64,000 nucleotides of DNA from Adiantum capillus-veneris (GCA_014529385.2 CM043944.1:73213884-73277883); one strand, 5' to 3'. Shown: positions 23,455-35,155, numbered from the stretch's first letter. Notes: generated from the letters alone by a model not told the origin. Program-made: numbers and translations.

Positions 23455-26125
23455 ATCTACAAAAGGATTGGTAGATTGGCTTTCATCCTAGTGATCTTAG
23501 CTTTCTTAATGCCAGGCCCACTCTCTACTTTGATAGTCCTTAAAATGCACCTTTGGCCCTTGATCAGGTCTCTCAGAAGTCAGGAATTTGTGACTCTCTT
23601 GGTCTCTGAAAACTAGTTCTAGGTACCCTAAAAGTTTGGATTTAGGAAACCTGGGGAAAATTCTGGTGTGTCCTATTGCTGGCAAGATTTTCTCATGCCT
23701 ATACCTGAATCAATTTGGAGTTGTCTATCAAAAGTTAGAGCAGTTTTGATGAGCTGCACTTGAAACAACACTCAAAACAGTTTCAAGACCAAGGATTTTT
23801 GCTTGTATCTTGACCAGTTGTGACCCAAATTTATTGAAACTTGGTCACTAGGCTTACTTTATGCTGGCAAACACTTCTGTGAGCTTAGATGTAACTTTTG
23901 ACCTCTAATTTGGCACTTGAGACATTATACACGTATAAAGTCTATGTGCTCAAAATTTGGTATGTGAGCTCCCCTTCATGTCCTCTACCCACTGCAAGTT
24001 TCAGTTTGTGAATTTGACCTTTATTTTGACACTTGAGACATTATACGCGTATAAATTCTTTTGTGGCAGAATGAGGTGACTTTTGTTCCACTGATTCTTT
24101 ATCACTCAAGCAACTCTCAGCAAATTTCAGAATTCAATTTGGACATTTTTTTAGCAAGTTAAGACCATTACAAGCCTGAATCTGCAGTTTTCTGTCTTTT
24201 GCTCTTTGCAGACCCAAATGAGCTCCAAATTCTATGAAATTTTGGCTAGGGACTTCTTTTATGCTCTAGGACACTGAGGTATACTCAAATGTCTGATTTG
24301 ACCCATATTGGGCCTATGAGGCATCATACGTATATAAAGTCTTTTGGCTCAGAATTCACTTATATTTCTACCCAAGGTACTCCTTGATGCATACACAAGA
24401 ATATGTGATTACAACAAATTTTGGATGTCAAAATTGCTCAAAATCAGCACTTTTTCACCTTTACCGTCTTGTATCTGCAAATTCTCTTTAATTGCAAAAG
24501 TATGTGTCCAAATGAGATGAAATTTTGCAAGCAATCTTAACACATCATTTCCCAACCCTATGTGGTCAAAAGTGAAATATAACTTTCAAATCTAGCCTTG
24601 AGACATTACACGCGTATAAAGTCTATGTGCTCAGATTTTGACAAAATTTGGTCTAAGAGCTTGTCTTGTTGTGCTCAACACCCTGGTATGCTCAGATTTC
24701 AATTTTGGTCTCTAAAAGTGCCCTTTACACATCATACGCGTATGATGTCTAGCTGGTCAAAATGAAGTGAATTTCAGTCTAGAGGTTCCTCTCTATACTG
24801 GCAACTCACGACAAGTTTCAGAATTGAGTTTTGACACTTTTTGTGCAAGTTATGGCCACTACAAGCATGAATCGGTCCAGATCTGTCTTTTGGTCTTTGC
24901 AAGCCCAAAAGTGATCCAAATTTGATGAAATTTGGCCTATATGCACCCTAAATGCTGTAGATCACAAGGGTACACACATATGTAACTTTTGACCCCACAT
25001 TTGGCCTCTAAGACTTTATATGCGTATAAATTCTTTTGCTCAGATTTTAGTTATGCTTCTACCCAAGGTGTCCCTTAGTGTGTAGATCAAGAATATGTGC
25101 TCACAACAAATTTGGATGTCAAAATTGCACAAAATCATAATTTTACAAGGAAATCCTCTGAAGAGTAAAATCCCCTTAACTCTCAATCTATATGTCCAAA
25201 TGACATGAGATTTGGTGGGTGTGCTCAACACAACATGGTGAAGATGGGTATCATGTCAAAACTTCATTTTGGCTCCCAGAATCACCCGTTAGACATCATA
25301 CGTGTACGATGTTTGTTGATGGATTTTTTGTCAGAATTCATTCACAAGCATCCCTAAGTGTCTAGCACTGGTTTTCAAGCACTTTTACCAATTTTCATGC
25401 AAAAATGTGCTCAAAATCTCAATTTTTCCTTTTTTCCGTTTTCGACACTCCGTCTTTTGTCTTTTGGGTGTCAAGAGTTGGTCAAAACTCTAGTTTCAAT
25501 GTGTACTTAGGGTAAAACCCCCCTTCTGAGCACTCTGGTGCAGTCAAACTTTTGAAATTTGGTCTCTAGATGCCCCTTGAGACTTTATACGCGTATAAAG
25601 TCTAAGTTTACAGAATTGCAGTTTTTGTTCACAGAACCCTTGCACATGCTCTCTTATATACTCAACACCAATCAGCCATGCAAAAATGTCAACAGAACTC
25701 TTTTTATTGCATTTTTTCCTCAAAAGCGGACTTTTCACAGATTTTAAATGTAAACAAGCACTTTAGCAGATAAATCAATGGTGAATAGCTCTAGATCGGA
25801 ATTAGATCACTTACCTAAAGCTTCTCCTACAAATCATATGGGGTTTTGCATCTATGAGTAGAAAAACGCTTCAATGACACACACAGACTAGCAAACGCTT
25901 TTATCACCTCACAAACCACTCAACCACCAACAACTACTTTAATCTACAAATCCTAACTAAATCTACCTAGTCGCAGACCCTCGGCAAGACACACGCTTCC
26001 TGGCTATTGAGTTGATCTTGGAATAATCTCTTCTGGATCCACTTAAGAAAAATGCTTTTATTTAGCCAAAACTAAAGCAAGGAACCATCACACGAGTGTT
26101 AGTAGGAATATCTACCTAAGTCCTT
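23455..26125 (-). repeat. Long leader with tandem units carrying ACGCGT palindromes
   Basis: The leader between the 5' LTR and gag has no gene. It is built of diverged units of about 280-290 bp, each with a palindrome of 20-22 bp centred on ACGCGT or a variant: 23921, 24037, 24321, 24602, 24729, 25012, 25292 and 25581 (start positions). Two more occur in the tandem partner at 15175 and 15506. The copy at 25581-25602 is a perfect palindrome with core TTATACGCGTATAA. Confidence 0.8.
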
Positions 26126-26147
26126 GTCTCCTTGGCAACGGTGCCAA
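26126..26147 (-). other. Primer binding site beside right (5') LTR
   Basis: Minus strand TTGGCACCGTTGCCAAGGA, a slightly mutated tRNA-Asp-type primer site immediately inside the LTR. Confidence 0.75.
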
Positions 26148-27022
26148 TGTTGCAAGAGCGAATCACACCACCCATAAAGTGCATGAAACGCAACCTAGAT
26201 CAACATAATGTCAATCAAGGACACAGATGACATGATAGCTTGTCAGGCTGAGACCATCCTACACATACAACACTCTGAAAGGCCAACTAAACCACAATCT
26301 AGAATCTCACTACTCTCAACTACACCACCTACCCACATATACACAAACGGAAGGAAACCCATCAAATCATGCCAGAATCGTACGAAGCTTAAGGAACACC
26401 ATCCCCTCACTAGGATACACTTGTCCCAAAGCCTCTACACTCAAAACCCTAGCTCTAAACCCATCTGCAGAAAACCCATATAAAGATAGAGCCGAATTCT
26501 GAAAGTGTTCAAAATTGAAATCTATGAGTACCTATGCGTAGCTTATGTTGCTACAATTCTAACGACTACTTGCAGGCAAAAAACAGACATCGTTTGATAT
26601 ACTTACAGCCATGAGTAGCTCGCAGATGCACGAGTGCGTATGCTCTGTTCATGTAGCTCTTGCCGAGGCTAGCACGATGGTGAATTCGGATCTACAATGT
26701 GATGAGCTAGTGGGGAGTAGTGCCACGATAAAGTTCACGCTCTCTCTCTCTCTCTTCCTCTCTCACACACAGTCGACGGTAGCTTAAAACTTATGATTAT
26801 GAAAAAAGTTCCCTTTATAAAATGACCTAGGCACCTTATATACTAAGGCTACCTTAGGCTAACCAATCTGGAAGTGCCATTGCACCCCAGCTTCTGCAAC
26901 TAAACTACCTACTTATTACAGATGCTGTTTATGACCATAATTCGCAGCATTTTATAACTCTCAGAAGATAAGACTTTGGTACAAAAATTGAGTTAGGTCG
27001 TGATGTTGACCCAACGTCAACA
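26148..27022 (-). repeat. Right LTR (5' LTR of the complete unit)
   Basis: 875 bp, the same family as 16069-16955. Its outer end (…CGTCAACA) lies about 12 bp from the 3' end of the U6-like sequence. Confidence 0.85.
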
Positions 27023-27033
27023 CAAGGCTCCCC

Positions 27034-27136
27034 AAAACAAGTTGAACCATTTCTCGACGTGTGTGTCATCCTTGCGTAGGGACCATGCTAATCTTCTCTA
27101 TATCGTTCCAATTTTATTAGATGTCACTAAAGGGAC
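27034..27136 (-). pseudogene. U6 snRNA pseudogene
   Basis: The minus strand starts GTCCCTTTAGTGACATC and continues with AAAATTGGAACGATA, AGAAGATTAGCATGG, GCAAGGATGACAC and TCGAGAAATGGTTC, the colinear landmarks of U6 spliceosomal RNA over about 103 nt. The invariant ACAGAGA box reads ATAGAGA; the AGC triad is kept. Upstream I find no plant USE element (consensus RTCCCACATCG). A degenerate, probably retroposed or decayed copy is most likely. Confidence 0.85.
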
Positions 27137-27397
27137 AAGAAATAAATTGCAATTTAATGCATAAACTTCTATTTTTAAAAAATTCCTTCTTCTGAATCTG
27201 TTGAAATCAAATATAAGTCTTATCATTCTTTTCACATATTAAATATACAAAAAGTTATGATCAAATTATTAAAATCTACCATAAGCTACATGCTTGGCTA
27301 CGTGGACTAACATGCCTAACCTGATCCAAGGTACTTTTTGTGCATATGGAGCCTAAGGTCCACCACTAACTTGGCCTAAAGGACTTTTATACATACA

Positions 27398-27515
27398 TCC
27401 TAAGATTGGTGTTAACACACCCCACCATTCTAGTCTTTGGTCAGAGATTGATTAAGTACTTCCTTGAACTGCCAAATAAAGAGGTCCTCCTATATCCCAT
27501 TCTCTTCCTAATTTC
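27398..27515 (-). repeat. Dispersed CATTAGGAA terminal-like repeat, copy 2
   Basis: Second copy of the block at 9543-9625, sharing the further block CCCACCATTCTA..(C/T)TTTGGTCA with copy 3 at 35156. Confidence 0.65.
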
Positions 27516-28337
27516 TATGAAGGTTGATTGTACTATTATCAACTACATGTTTCATGTCCACATGCTAATTTAGATGTCTTTTATCTACAAATATGAATAA
27601 TGAGCTTTCCTTTGTTTTATGGTTCCTTGTGACTATCCTTTCACTAGCCACTATTGATATTTAGTTATGTACATGAACGTGTCAACTACAAGAGTTCTTG
27701 GTTTTCCTGAGTCTTGACACAAATTTTTGTGGGACTTAGAAAATTGGGAAAACTTTAGAATTTCCAGACAAGTGCACTAAATTAACCACTAATTGAATGA
27801 ACAAAATTTACTTCAAAACAATGACAAAGGGCAGTGCAAGTAAAGAGATAACATTGTAAGATGGTGAAGATTGTATTGCATTGATCAAGTACATGAGCAT
27901 GTACATGGGAAATGAAGCTAGGTTCTGAGATCTCTCTCCCACGACCATGATGGAGGGTACCTCCCTTTTCTTCTATTGATCTATCTTTTTGGCCCCTTCG
28001 TCTTGCCTTTCATTTGCGGCACTTTTCTTTTGCTATAACTTCATCACACACCTTCAATTGATTCTTGGTTGTTGAGGTTTGGTTCCACAATTGAATGTGC
28101 ACCTTGGCTTGGTTGGTTCTTGGTCTGCAACTAAGCCACTGAGTGATTGATTATATCTCCCTAGGACTTGAGTATTCAAATATTGCAGGCATGAAATTCC
28201 ACGTTATTAACTTTTGTGATACAACTTCTACAAATGAAGCATAAACACAAAGATATACAATATCAAAATATAAATACAATGTGAGCTAAAAGAAGAGATG
28301 ATAAATAAATAATCCTTCTAATTTCAAAACAAAATAT
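27516..28337. other. Unassigned AT-rich sequence
   Basis: No coding, RNA or terminal signal recognised. Confidence 0.4.
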
Positions 28338-28493
28338 CCAACAAGTCATTCAAGGGAAACATACACTAGCCACACATGCTTTGCAGCAGAAACTGACACT
28401 TACCTAAGTCATTTGATGGAAAGCTCCAATGAGTCATTCAAGGGAGAAGTACACTAACCACACATGCTTTGCAAAAATTGGCACTTACTTAAG
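28338..28493. repeat. Short imperfect tandem duplication
   Basis: GTCATTCAAGGG...CACACATGCTTTGCA...CACTTAC.TAAG occurs at about 28338-28405 and again at about 28433-28493. Confidence 0.75.
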
Positions 28494-28983
28494 GATCATT
28501 TGCCAACATTAAAAATGTGTGACCCTTGATACACCTTACATTCCATTGTGTTGGTACCATGTATCATTAGAAGATTTTGGAGGTCATTTGGAGGGTCTTC
28601 TAAGACATTCTATTTCTTTCTCTACAAAATTTTCTTAAGATGCCTTTGCACTTATTGAGTACATCCAAATATACAACTAGATACACTAAAAAGTGAACCT
28701 AACTTTTTGGCGTTCCTTGAAAACGATCATCTTTTCATTAAATGTGATTGTCTTTTTCATGAGGTCGGTGTCCCTCATTCAATATGGATTTCGTCATCAT
28801 TGAAATGACAAAAAATCTCAAAATTTGTTAACTAGTGTCAGAATTTGAAGATTTTGACACTGCCAATGCATTCGAAATGCCCAAAAAAAACTAAAAATGG
28901 AATATCTATTTGCTCTTTTCTGACACGGAGAGAGGGAGAAAATGCCAAAAACTCCCTAGACATGGTTTTTTGCCAAATGGCAC

Positions 28984-29737
28984 TGACCGGAGCAAAGCAA
29001 ACCCCGAACCCCGACGGACTCTAAAACACCGGGGACTGAATGGCACGCCTCAAGCCTGTCACGATAAAGTGAACAGGGGGCACCACCTAGCTTTGAGCGG
29101 CTAGGACGCAAACAACACACCACCATAACAAAGTTTTCATCCAAGAGAGATGGATGCTTGGGAGTAATGGTGAAGAGGAAGGGGAATGAGATCAAGTTAG
29201 AGAGAGAGAGAGAGAGAGTATAGCAGCTTAGTACTTAGGCACCATAGAAGGATGGCGAATCCGCACACCCTTCACACATACACAAGCTCACTCCAAACAC
29301 AAGACTAGGTGGCGATTCCGCACACCTCACATAGGGCCAAACATTGCAAGAAACATACAAAACCTCAAGATTTATTTAGAGAATAAGGCGATGAAATGGG
29401 GAGCATAGGGTAGGGGAAAGAGAAGGGAGAGAGTGGTAGATCACATGGCGGATAGGTGGGAGCTGATGGTGAAGACTCGCACAAGGGTTATGGCCATCAT
29501 CCTTCATTTAGCTACCCTTCATCTTCCATAGCCCAAGGGTGTAGAGGTCATGCTCAAGTCGAGCATGGTGACTGCGGTGATGGTGATGGTGTGGGTGTGT
29601 GTGTGTGTGCGCTAGGCACACACATTGCATAGTGTACTCTCTGGTGATGTTGTGTGTGTTCTTAGTGTGATGGTGACCCCTCTTTATATAGGGGAGGAGG
29701 GGGAGGATTTCTAGAATTTTAGAAATCAAGAAATTAT
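28984..29737 (-). repeat. Left LTR of gag-only element
   Basis: Very similar to 32619-33388 (shared blocks 'GAACAGGGGGCACCACC', 'GGATGGTGA/CGAATCC', 'CCCTCTTTATATAGGGG'). TATA-like TTTATATAGGGG near 29682. Confidence 0.85.
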
Positions 29738-30748
29738 TTTTCTCCAAAAAGAGGATGCACTATTTGTAAAAAATTGTACCAAATTGGGAATGAGGTCTTC
29801 ATTCTTGCATTCTATCAGCCTTTTGTCTATCCATGGCTCCTCAGCTCTTATCTCCATGATGATCTTATCTCTATATGTTATAGCGGCTAGCCATAGCCAT
29901 AGGTATGATGCATCCCATGCAAACACAATGCTGTGTTGTGGAGGAGTTTGGAACATCCTTAAAATATTGGCAATATATTGATCATCAAACTTACTCTGAA
30001 CACCCTCACATAAACTGGAGGCATTACCCATCTCCAAGTTTATAACACCCTTCAGTAGACTAGAGGCATTACCCATCTCTAAGTCTATAACATTACACAA
30101 TAAAGTCTTGCTCGGCTGCCAAGCCTCTGGAGCAATATCCAACTCCAAACCTTCAGTCATACTTACCTCTTCATTATGGTCCTCTAGTGAAACTTCCTTG
30201 ATGCAAGATTCCTTTAGCTTGCTACACTGTCTTGGGTCCATGTTGGTGCACAGGCTTCCGTTTTCAAAGCCCTCCCCTTTGCTTGATATGTTGTCCATCT
30301 TCTGCAAAGCCTTGCTAGCATGTTGGTCTTCCTCTTCTCTTGTATCTTTCATGACCTTTGCATTCCTCTTACTTTGAAGAGGCCTAATCAACACTTTACG
30401 CCTTCTTACCCTTACTGCCCAATGCTGTCGATTGATCGCTTTGGTGCCTATTTCATTCAATGTTAAAGATGTACTCACATTTGTAACACAATTTTCTTGA
30501 CTTACCTCACCCACTGGGGTAGCATCTTTTGATTCTTTAACCTCTTGTTCCACTACTTCAGTTCTTTGAATAGTCTTCTTACTTGATCCTTCTTCTGTTA
30601 CACTCATCTTGACCTCTTCTGCAAGACCAATGATACTTGGTGTGAGGGTACCAATTGGTGGTGGGTGTAGGATGATTGTAAGTGGTGATTGTGGTGGTGG
30701 TTGCATTGGTGACTGGCGTTGAACTGGTGTGGCTAGCTGTGGTTGCAC
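29726..30748 (-). CDS. Gag C-terminal Pro-rich and acidic region
   Basis: 340-residue minus-strand frame: Pro/Gln-rich start, then a charged middle with a repeated block ('VI(D/N)LEMGNASSL' twice, near 30080 and 30030), ending with a Trp-rich segment ('FAWDASYLWLWLAAITY' near 29900). Not a known enzyme. It follows the zinc-knuckle frame after a frameshift and reads into the LTR. Confidence 0.5.
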   Translation of the reverse strand: MQPQLATPVQRQSPMQPPPQSPLTIILHPPPIGTLTPSIIGLAEEVKMSVTEEGSSKKTIQRTEVVEQEVKESKDATPVGEVSQENCVTNVSTSLTLNEIGTKAINRQHWAVRVRRRKVLIRPLQSKRNAKVMKDTREEEDQHASKALQKMDNISSKGEGFENGSLCTNMDPRQCSKLKESCIKEVSLEDHNEEVSMTEGLELDIAPEAWQPSKTLLCNVIDLEMGNASSLLKGVINLEMGNASSLCEGVQSKFDDQYIANILRMFQTPPQHSIVFAWDASYLWLWLAAITYRDKIIMEIRAEEPWIDKRLIECKNEDLIPNLVQFFTNSASSFWRKIIS

Positions 30749-30799
30749 CGCTGGTGGTGGGATTCGAACAGGTGGAATTGGTTGCCTGGGTGGTGTCTG

Positions 30800-31790
30800 G
30801 GGTGGACGTAGAATTTGTGTTGGTGGGGCTGGTGCTCGGGGTGGGGGTGTTCTTTCTCTAGGGGTGACAATTCGTTCCTCCTACCTCCTCTATTATAGTT
30901 TTTTCGCGGTTTGGGACAGTAGTACATACCGTGACCGTCTTCTCCGTAGTTGTAGCAGTGATACTCCCTGTTTTGTCGTCATGCTCTTCCAGGGTCTTGA
31001 TCTCTTTCTTGACTCCTCCCTTGCTGTATTAAGTGGACAGACAAATTCTGCAGTTGGTTAGTAATATGGGCCAACATATCTTGTTGGTCATCTCTTACCC
31101 CAAGAGCCGGTGGTGGTGGTGGAATGGTGGTTGTCGTAGTTGCTGGTCGACGCGATGTTCCTGCTTCTGTTGACTCGGTTTCTTTGGCTTTCATTCGCAG
31201 CTTCTTGTCCTTAAGGCGAGCAATCTCAACGACTAACTTGTACGTAGCCGGGAATCTACCTTTCACCTTCTCCTTGAGAAGCGGCCATAAGCCATGCGTA
31301 AACCAATCTTTTTTTAGGAAATCGGGTGCAGCTTCCCCCCCTTGCCAGTGACTCAACCCACCGTTCCCACAAATCCACAAATTTGGACTCATAGGTGGCA
31401 TATTCTAAAAGACCCTCCTGCTTCAAGACTCTCAACTTGTCCCACAACTTTTCTGAAGTGGTACCTCCCCCAAAGCGCCTCTTAAAAGCGGTTTTTAAGG
31501 TCTCCCAGTCATCCTTGGTTGCTTGTGGAAGTGCATTGTACCATGATCTAGCTTCTAGCTTCTAGCTTCATGAGATGCTTCATGAGTGCATTGTACCATG
31601 ATCTAGCTTCTAGCTTCATGAGATGCTTAAAGATTCTAACCCGAGATTCATCCGTATCTTTGTTGCTCACTACACATGCTACTTCAAAGTCATCTAGGAA
31701 GTCTGTTACCAAATCCTCCCCCTTCTTTCCTTTAAATGTTGGAAATGCTACACTTGCCATGATTACTGAGAGAGAGCTAGAAAGACACAC
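30800..31790 (-). pseudogene. Retrotransposon gag with zinc knuckle, frameshifted
   Basis: Minus strand: start region 'FPTFKGKKGEDLVTDFLDDF' (about 31755-31695), 'EARSWYNAL', 'LRVLKQEGLLEYATYESKF' (about 31440-31385), 'FTHGLWPLLKEKV' (about 31300), then a Pro stretch and the knuckle CYNYGEDGHGMYYC (30955-30914), whose second Cys has become Tyr (TGC to TAC). A small duplication near 31550-31625 repeats 'KHLMKLEARS'. This is Retrotrans_gag-type capsid. Confidence 0.8.
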
Positions 31791-31799
31791 TGTTTAACT

Positions 31800-32618
31800 T
31801 GCAAAAGTTTTTTTCTTCTTTACAAGGAGGCATGTATACCCTCTTATACTAGGACATAGATTAAAACTTCAAACGGTACATTGCCTTGTACCAAAGGTAA
31901 GACAAATGGCTAATCTGATGCCAGAACCTCAAAAAAATGCTCCCCACCCAGCATGGTGTCGATGACGTGCTGGTAGTGAGCCTTCAAGTCCAGTATTACC
32001 TTGATTGAGCGTACACGTGTTGGTATGTGTGATCTGTCTTGAGGTAGGTTGTACTGATTCATGTGAAGCTTAGAGGTGCTTAGTCACTGTCCAAGCTTGT
32101 GGGAGAGGGTGGTGTTCTTTCCTGAAACAAACTCAGTAGATCCCTAGTTTCTCTAGTGAGAGGGTGAGCCAATGCTTCCGTTATCTGTGCTGCAGCATCA
32201 GGTGCGACTTGGAAACTGACTGTGATAATTACCTCGGTGACTTGAGTTTCCCGATTCTCAAAGTAGAATAGTGTTGATTCTCTATTGTGTAGAGCTCCTT
32301 CCATCTTGTTATTGTGGGTTGGTTGTAGGTTGCGGACATGGTTTCGACCTTCTCCTTCTTCTTCTTGGCGCTCGGCCTATGTATATCCACTGGGTTTGGC
32401 GTGTTGGTTGACTCTCCCACTGCAAATCGATTACCGTTACGCCTGGCACTCGAGCTTCGATGGAGATGCGGAGTTCGTCTAGTTATGCTTGGAGCTCTTC
32501 TTCTTCTGTCGTCCAGTTAGCAAATCCTGCTAGCCATTCATCCATTCACAATAGTTTAGGGGTTTCAGTCTTGTAAACTGAAGTGTTTCATGAAAATAAC
32601 CTCAGTGGGGACAGCAAA
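31800..32618 (-). other. Leader of gag-only LTR element
   Basis: Between the 5' LTR and gag. Short minus-strand frames (32420-32229, 32304-32080) are not recognised. Confidence 0.4.
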
Positions 32619-32836
32619 TGATGGGAGCAAAGTGAACCCCGAACCCCGACGGCCTCTAAAACACCGGGGACCAAATGGCGCGCCTCGAGCCTGTCACGGT
32701 AAAGCGAACAGGGGGCACCACCTAGCTTTGAGCGGCTAGGACACAAACAACACACCACCATAATAAAGTTTTCATCCAAGAGAGATGGATGCTTGGGAGT
32801 AATGGTGGTGAAGAGGAAGGGGAATGAGATCAAGTT

Positions 32837-32867
<31 letters not shown>

Positions 32868-33388
32868 AGAGGCTTAGTATTTAGGCACCACAGAAGGATG
32901 GTGAATCTGCACACCCTTCACACATACACAAGCTCACTCCAAACACAAGACTAGGTGGCGATTCCGCACACCTCACATAGGCAAAACATTGCAAGAAACA
33001 TACTCACAAAACTCAAGCTTTATTTAGAGAATAAGGCGATGAAATGGGGAGCATAGGGTAGGGGAAAGAGAAGGGAGAGAGTGGTAGAGCACATGGCGGA
33101 TAGGTGGGACCTGATGGCGAAGACTCGCACAAGGGTTATGTCCATCATCCTTCATTTAGCTGCCCTTCATCTTCCATAGCCCAAGGGTGTAGAGGTCATG
33201 CTCAAGTCGAGCATGGTGACTGCGGTGATGGTGATGGTGTGGGTGTGTGTGTGTGTGCGCGCTAGGCACACACAGTGCATAGTGTACTCTCTGGTGATGT
33301 TGTGTGTGTTCTTAGTGTGATGGTGACCCCTCTTTATATAGGGGAGGAGGGGGAGGATTTCTAGAATTTTAAAAATCAAGAAATTATT
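32619..33388 (-). repeat. Right LTR of gag-only element
   Basis: Partner of 28984-29737. Includes a (GA)n run at about 32838-32864 that is longer than in the left LTR (29201-29218). Confidence 0.85.
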
Positions 33389-34184
33389 ATATGCACCGGC
33401 CATGTGACTGTGGGCCCCACTTGTCTGGCTGTGTGTATATGCGCCAGAACAGCAGTCTCATGAGAGAGAGACTAAGAGAGAGACATGGGTTGATGAAAAA
33501 AGTGAGTGAGATGGAAAATAAGTAATTACAAGAGGGAAGAGAGAGGAGTGTGTACAGAAGTAAATCTGTGTACACTAGAAAATCCGGTAACCATCATGTA
33601 AAGGTGGGTCTGTGGGCACCTTTTTCAGTAGAACTGAGTGTGTGCGTGAGTGTGGGGGAGGCCATCTGGCTGCAAGACAAGAGATATTTCGAATTAGAGA
33701 GAGAGGGGGGTATTTGGATCATGGGAGAGTGTAGGAGAGAGAAAAAAGGGGGTGGGGTATGCTATTTTGGAAGATAGGAGAGGTGGCATGTGACAAAGAA
33801 CGTATTATTGGTGAGGACAGGGGTGGGGTAGCTTGAGGGGAGAGAGAAAGGAGAAAGGACAAGGGGAAGAGAGAGGGGGTTGACCTTTCGAGTGGAGGAG
33901 AAGAAAAGGGACACACGGTGGGGCAACAGTGAAGAAAAAAGAGGCAGGGTGGGGATGGGCTGCCCCGCAGGCACGAGGTGGCCTATTTTACCTTTCTTAC
34001 TTATTTACATACTCATACTTTATTTTTTTCTTACTTTTCCAATGCCTTTTATCACTCCCTCCCTAAGAGGGGGTTTCCATGGGGTGGGGAAGAGAGAAGA
34101 GGGGTATGGGAGCCTGGCTTGTGAAATACCCCCATCAGCGCATGAGGGGCAATCCATTTTTTTTGTAGAATGGCTGCTACATGC
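33389..34184. other. Inner spacer of long-TIR element
   Basis: GA-rich, low complexity, no gene. Joins the two TIR arms once the LTR insertion is ignored. Confidence 0.5.
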
Positions 34185-34688
34185 CTTTAGGCAAAATCCC
34201 CTTTTTAAGGGTTTTTTGGCATTTTTTTCTCTCTCCCGATGTCAGAACAGGGCAAGTAGACATTTGATTTTTAGGTTTTTTGGCATTTGGTACGCATTGG
34301 CAGTGTCAAAATCTTCTTTTTTTGATACTCAATAACTATAGTGAGATTTGTTTTCATTTCAATGGATGACGAAAGCCCTAGTGAATGAGCGGCCCCTACC
34401 TCATGGAAAAGACATTTGCAGTTAATGAAAAGGTGACCATTTTCAAGGACCGTTGGATCATTGAATGAGTTGGTGATATCTTTTTTGTATTTTTTGTAAT
34501 ATTAGCCTATTTTTCTATGTAACGTTGGTTCTTCTGTCATTGGAGGATCTCTTTTTCCTATCTCTTCTAAAAGGCTCCAAAATACCTCCGAGATTTACTT
34601 ATGAGTAGATCTTTACTCCATTGTAATCCTTTCGTAGCTATGAGCAAGCACACTCCTGCTAGAAATTACTTGCACACTGCATAGTTCT

Positions 34689-34692
<4 letters not shown>

Positions 34693-34736
<44 letters not shown>
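34693..34736. repeat. (GA)n microsatellite
   Basis: About 44 bp of GA. Flanking 34604-35155 is GA-rich and without a gene. Confidence 0.9.
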
Positions 34737-34740
<4 letters not shown>

Positions 34741-35155
34741 ATAGTGCAGAAACTAGGGAAAGAGATAATGCACTAAGGAAGTTGAGATGTGGCTATAGAG
34801 GAAGAGGTTGCAAATCTAGAAGGAAATGTTGATGAGCTAAAACGATGTGTAGTAGGCTACTTTACAAAAAGGTGCCTTAGCATAAGATATGTCAGGGAAT
34901 TTTAGAGAGAGGGTGAGAACAAAGATTGCGGATCTGAAAAGTCCAACTAAAAGGAGAAAAAGAGAGATTGGGACACTTTTGGAGGGGAGAAAGAAGAAGA
35001 GAGAGAAGACAGAGGGAATAAGAGAGGAAATTCTCTAATATTTTAAAAATTGTAAAAGTACTTTCGGAGAGAAGAGTACCTCCAACCAGACCTAGAAAAA
35101 TTTGCTTATACTTTTTAAGAAAAAAATCAAAGGTATTTTTATATAGACATGTCTA

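Larger units (their letters stand above)
15150..27022 (-). mobile_element. Gag/protease-only LTR retroelement (LARD-like), partial tandem
   Basis: Two matching LTRs (16069-16955 and 26148-27022) enclose a minus-strand internal region with gag, zinc knuckles and an aspartic protease; I see no reverse transcriptase or integrase. Sequence 15150-16068, left of the left LTR, matches 25262-26147, the leader next to the right LTR. So both LTRs are followed on the minus strand by a primer site and leader: the left LTR is shared by this element and a truncated tandem partner. The primer site resembles the tRNA-Asp type of plant Ty3-type elements. It would depend on enzymes from an autonomous relative. 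Confidence 0.8.
28984..33388 (-). mobile_element. Second gag-only LTR retroelement
   Basis: Direct repeats of about 755-770 bp (about 28984-29737 and 32619-33388) flank a minus-strand gag region. Plus-strand LTR edges start TGA(C/T)(C/G)GGAGCAAAG; the other edge is uncertain within about 10 bp. No protease, RT or integrase is seen. It is unrelated to the element at 15-27 kb. Confidence 0.75.
28565..34603. mobile_element. Non-autonomous DNA element with long TIRs, invaded by an LTR element
   Basis: 28565-28983 and 34185-34603 are inverted copies, best seen over about 260 bp (28717-28980 against the complement of 34190-34450). Outer ends are related to the termini of the large element at 47.5/60.4 kb: CATTAG...TTTGGAGGTCATTTGGAGGG at the left and the complement of CTCGGAGGTATTTTGGAGCC at the right. 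Without the LTR insertion (about 28984-33388) the element would be about 1.6 kb, with no coding capacity. No clean target duplication is visible. Confidence 0.65.

Noticed and set aside
27034-27136. Functional U6 snRNA gene
   Set aside because: The ACAGAGA box is mutated and no plant USE promoter element is visible upstream, so it is annotated as a pseudogene.
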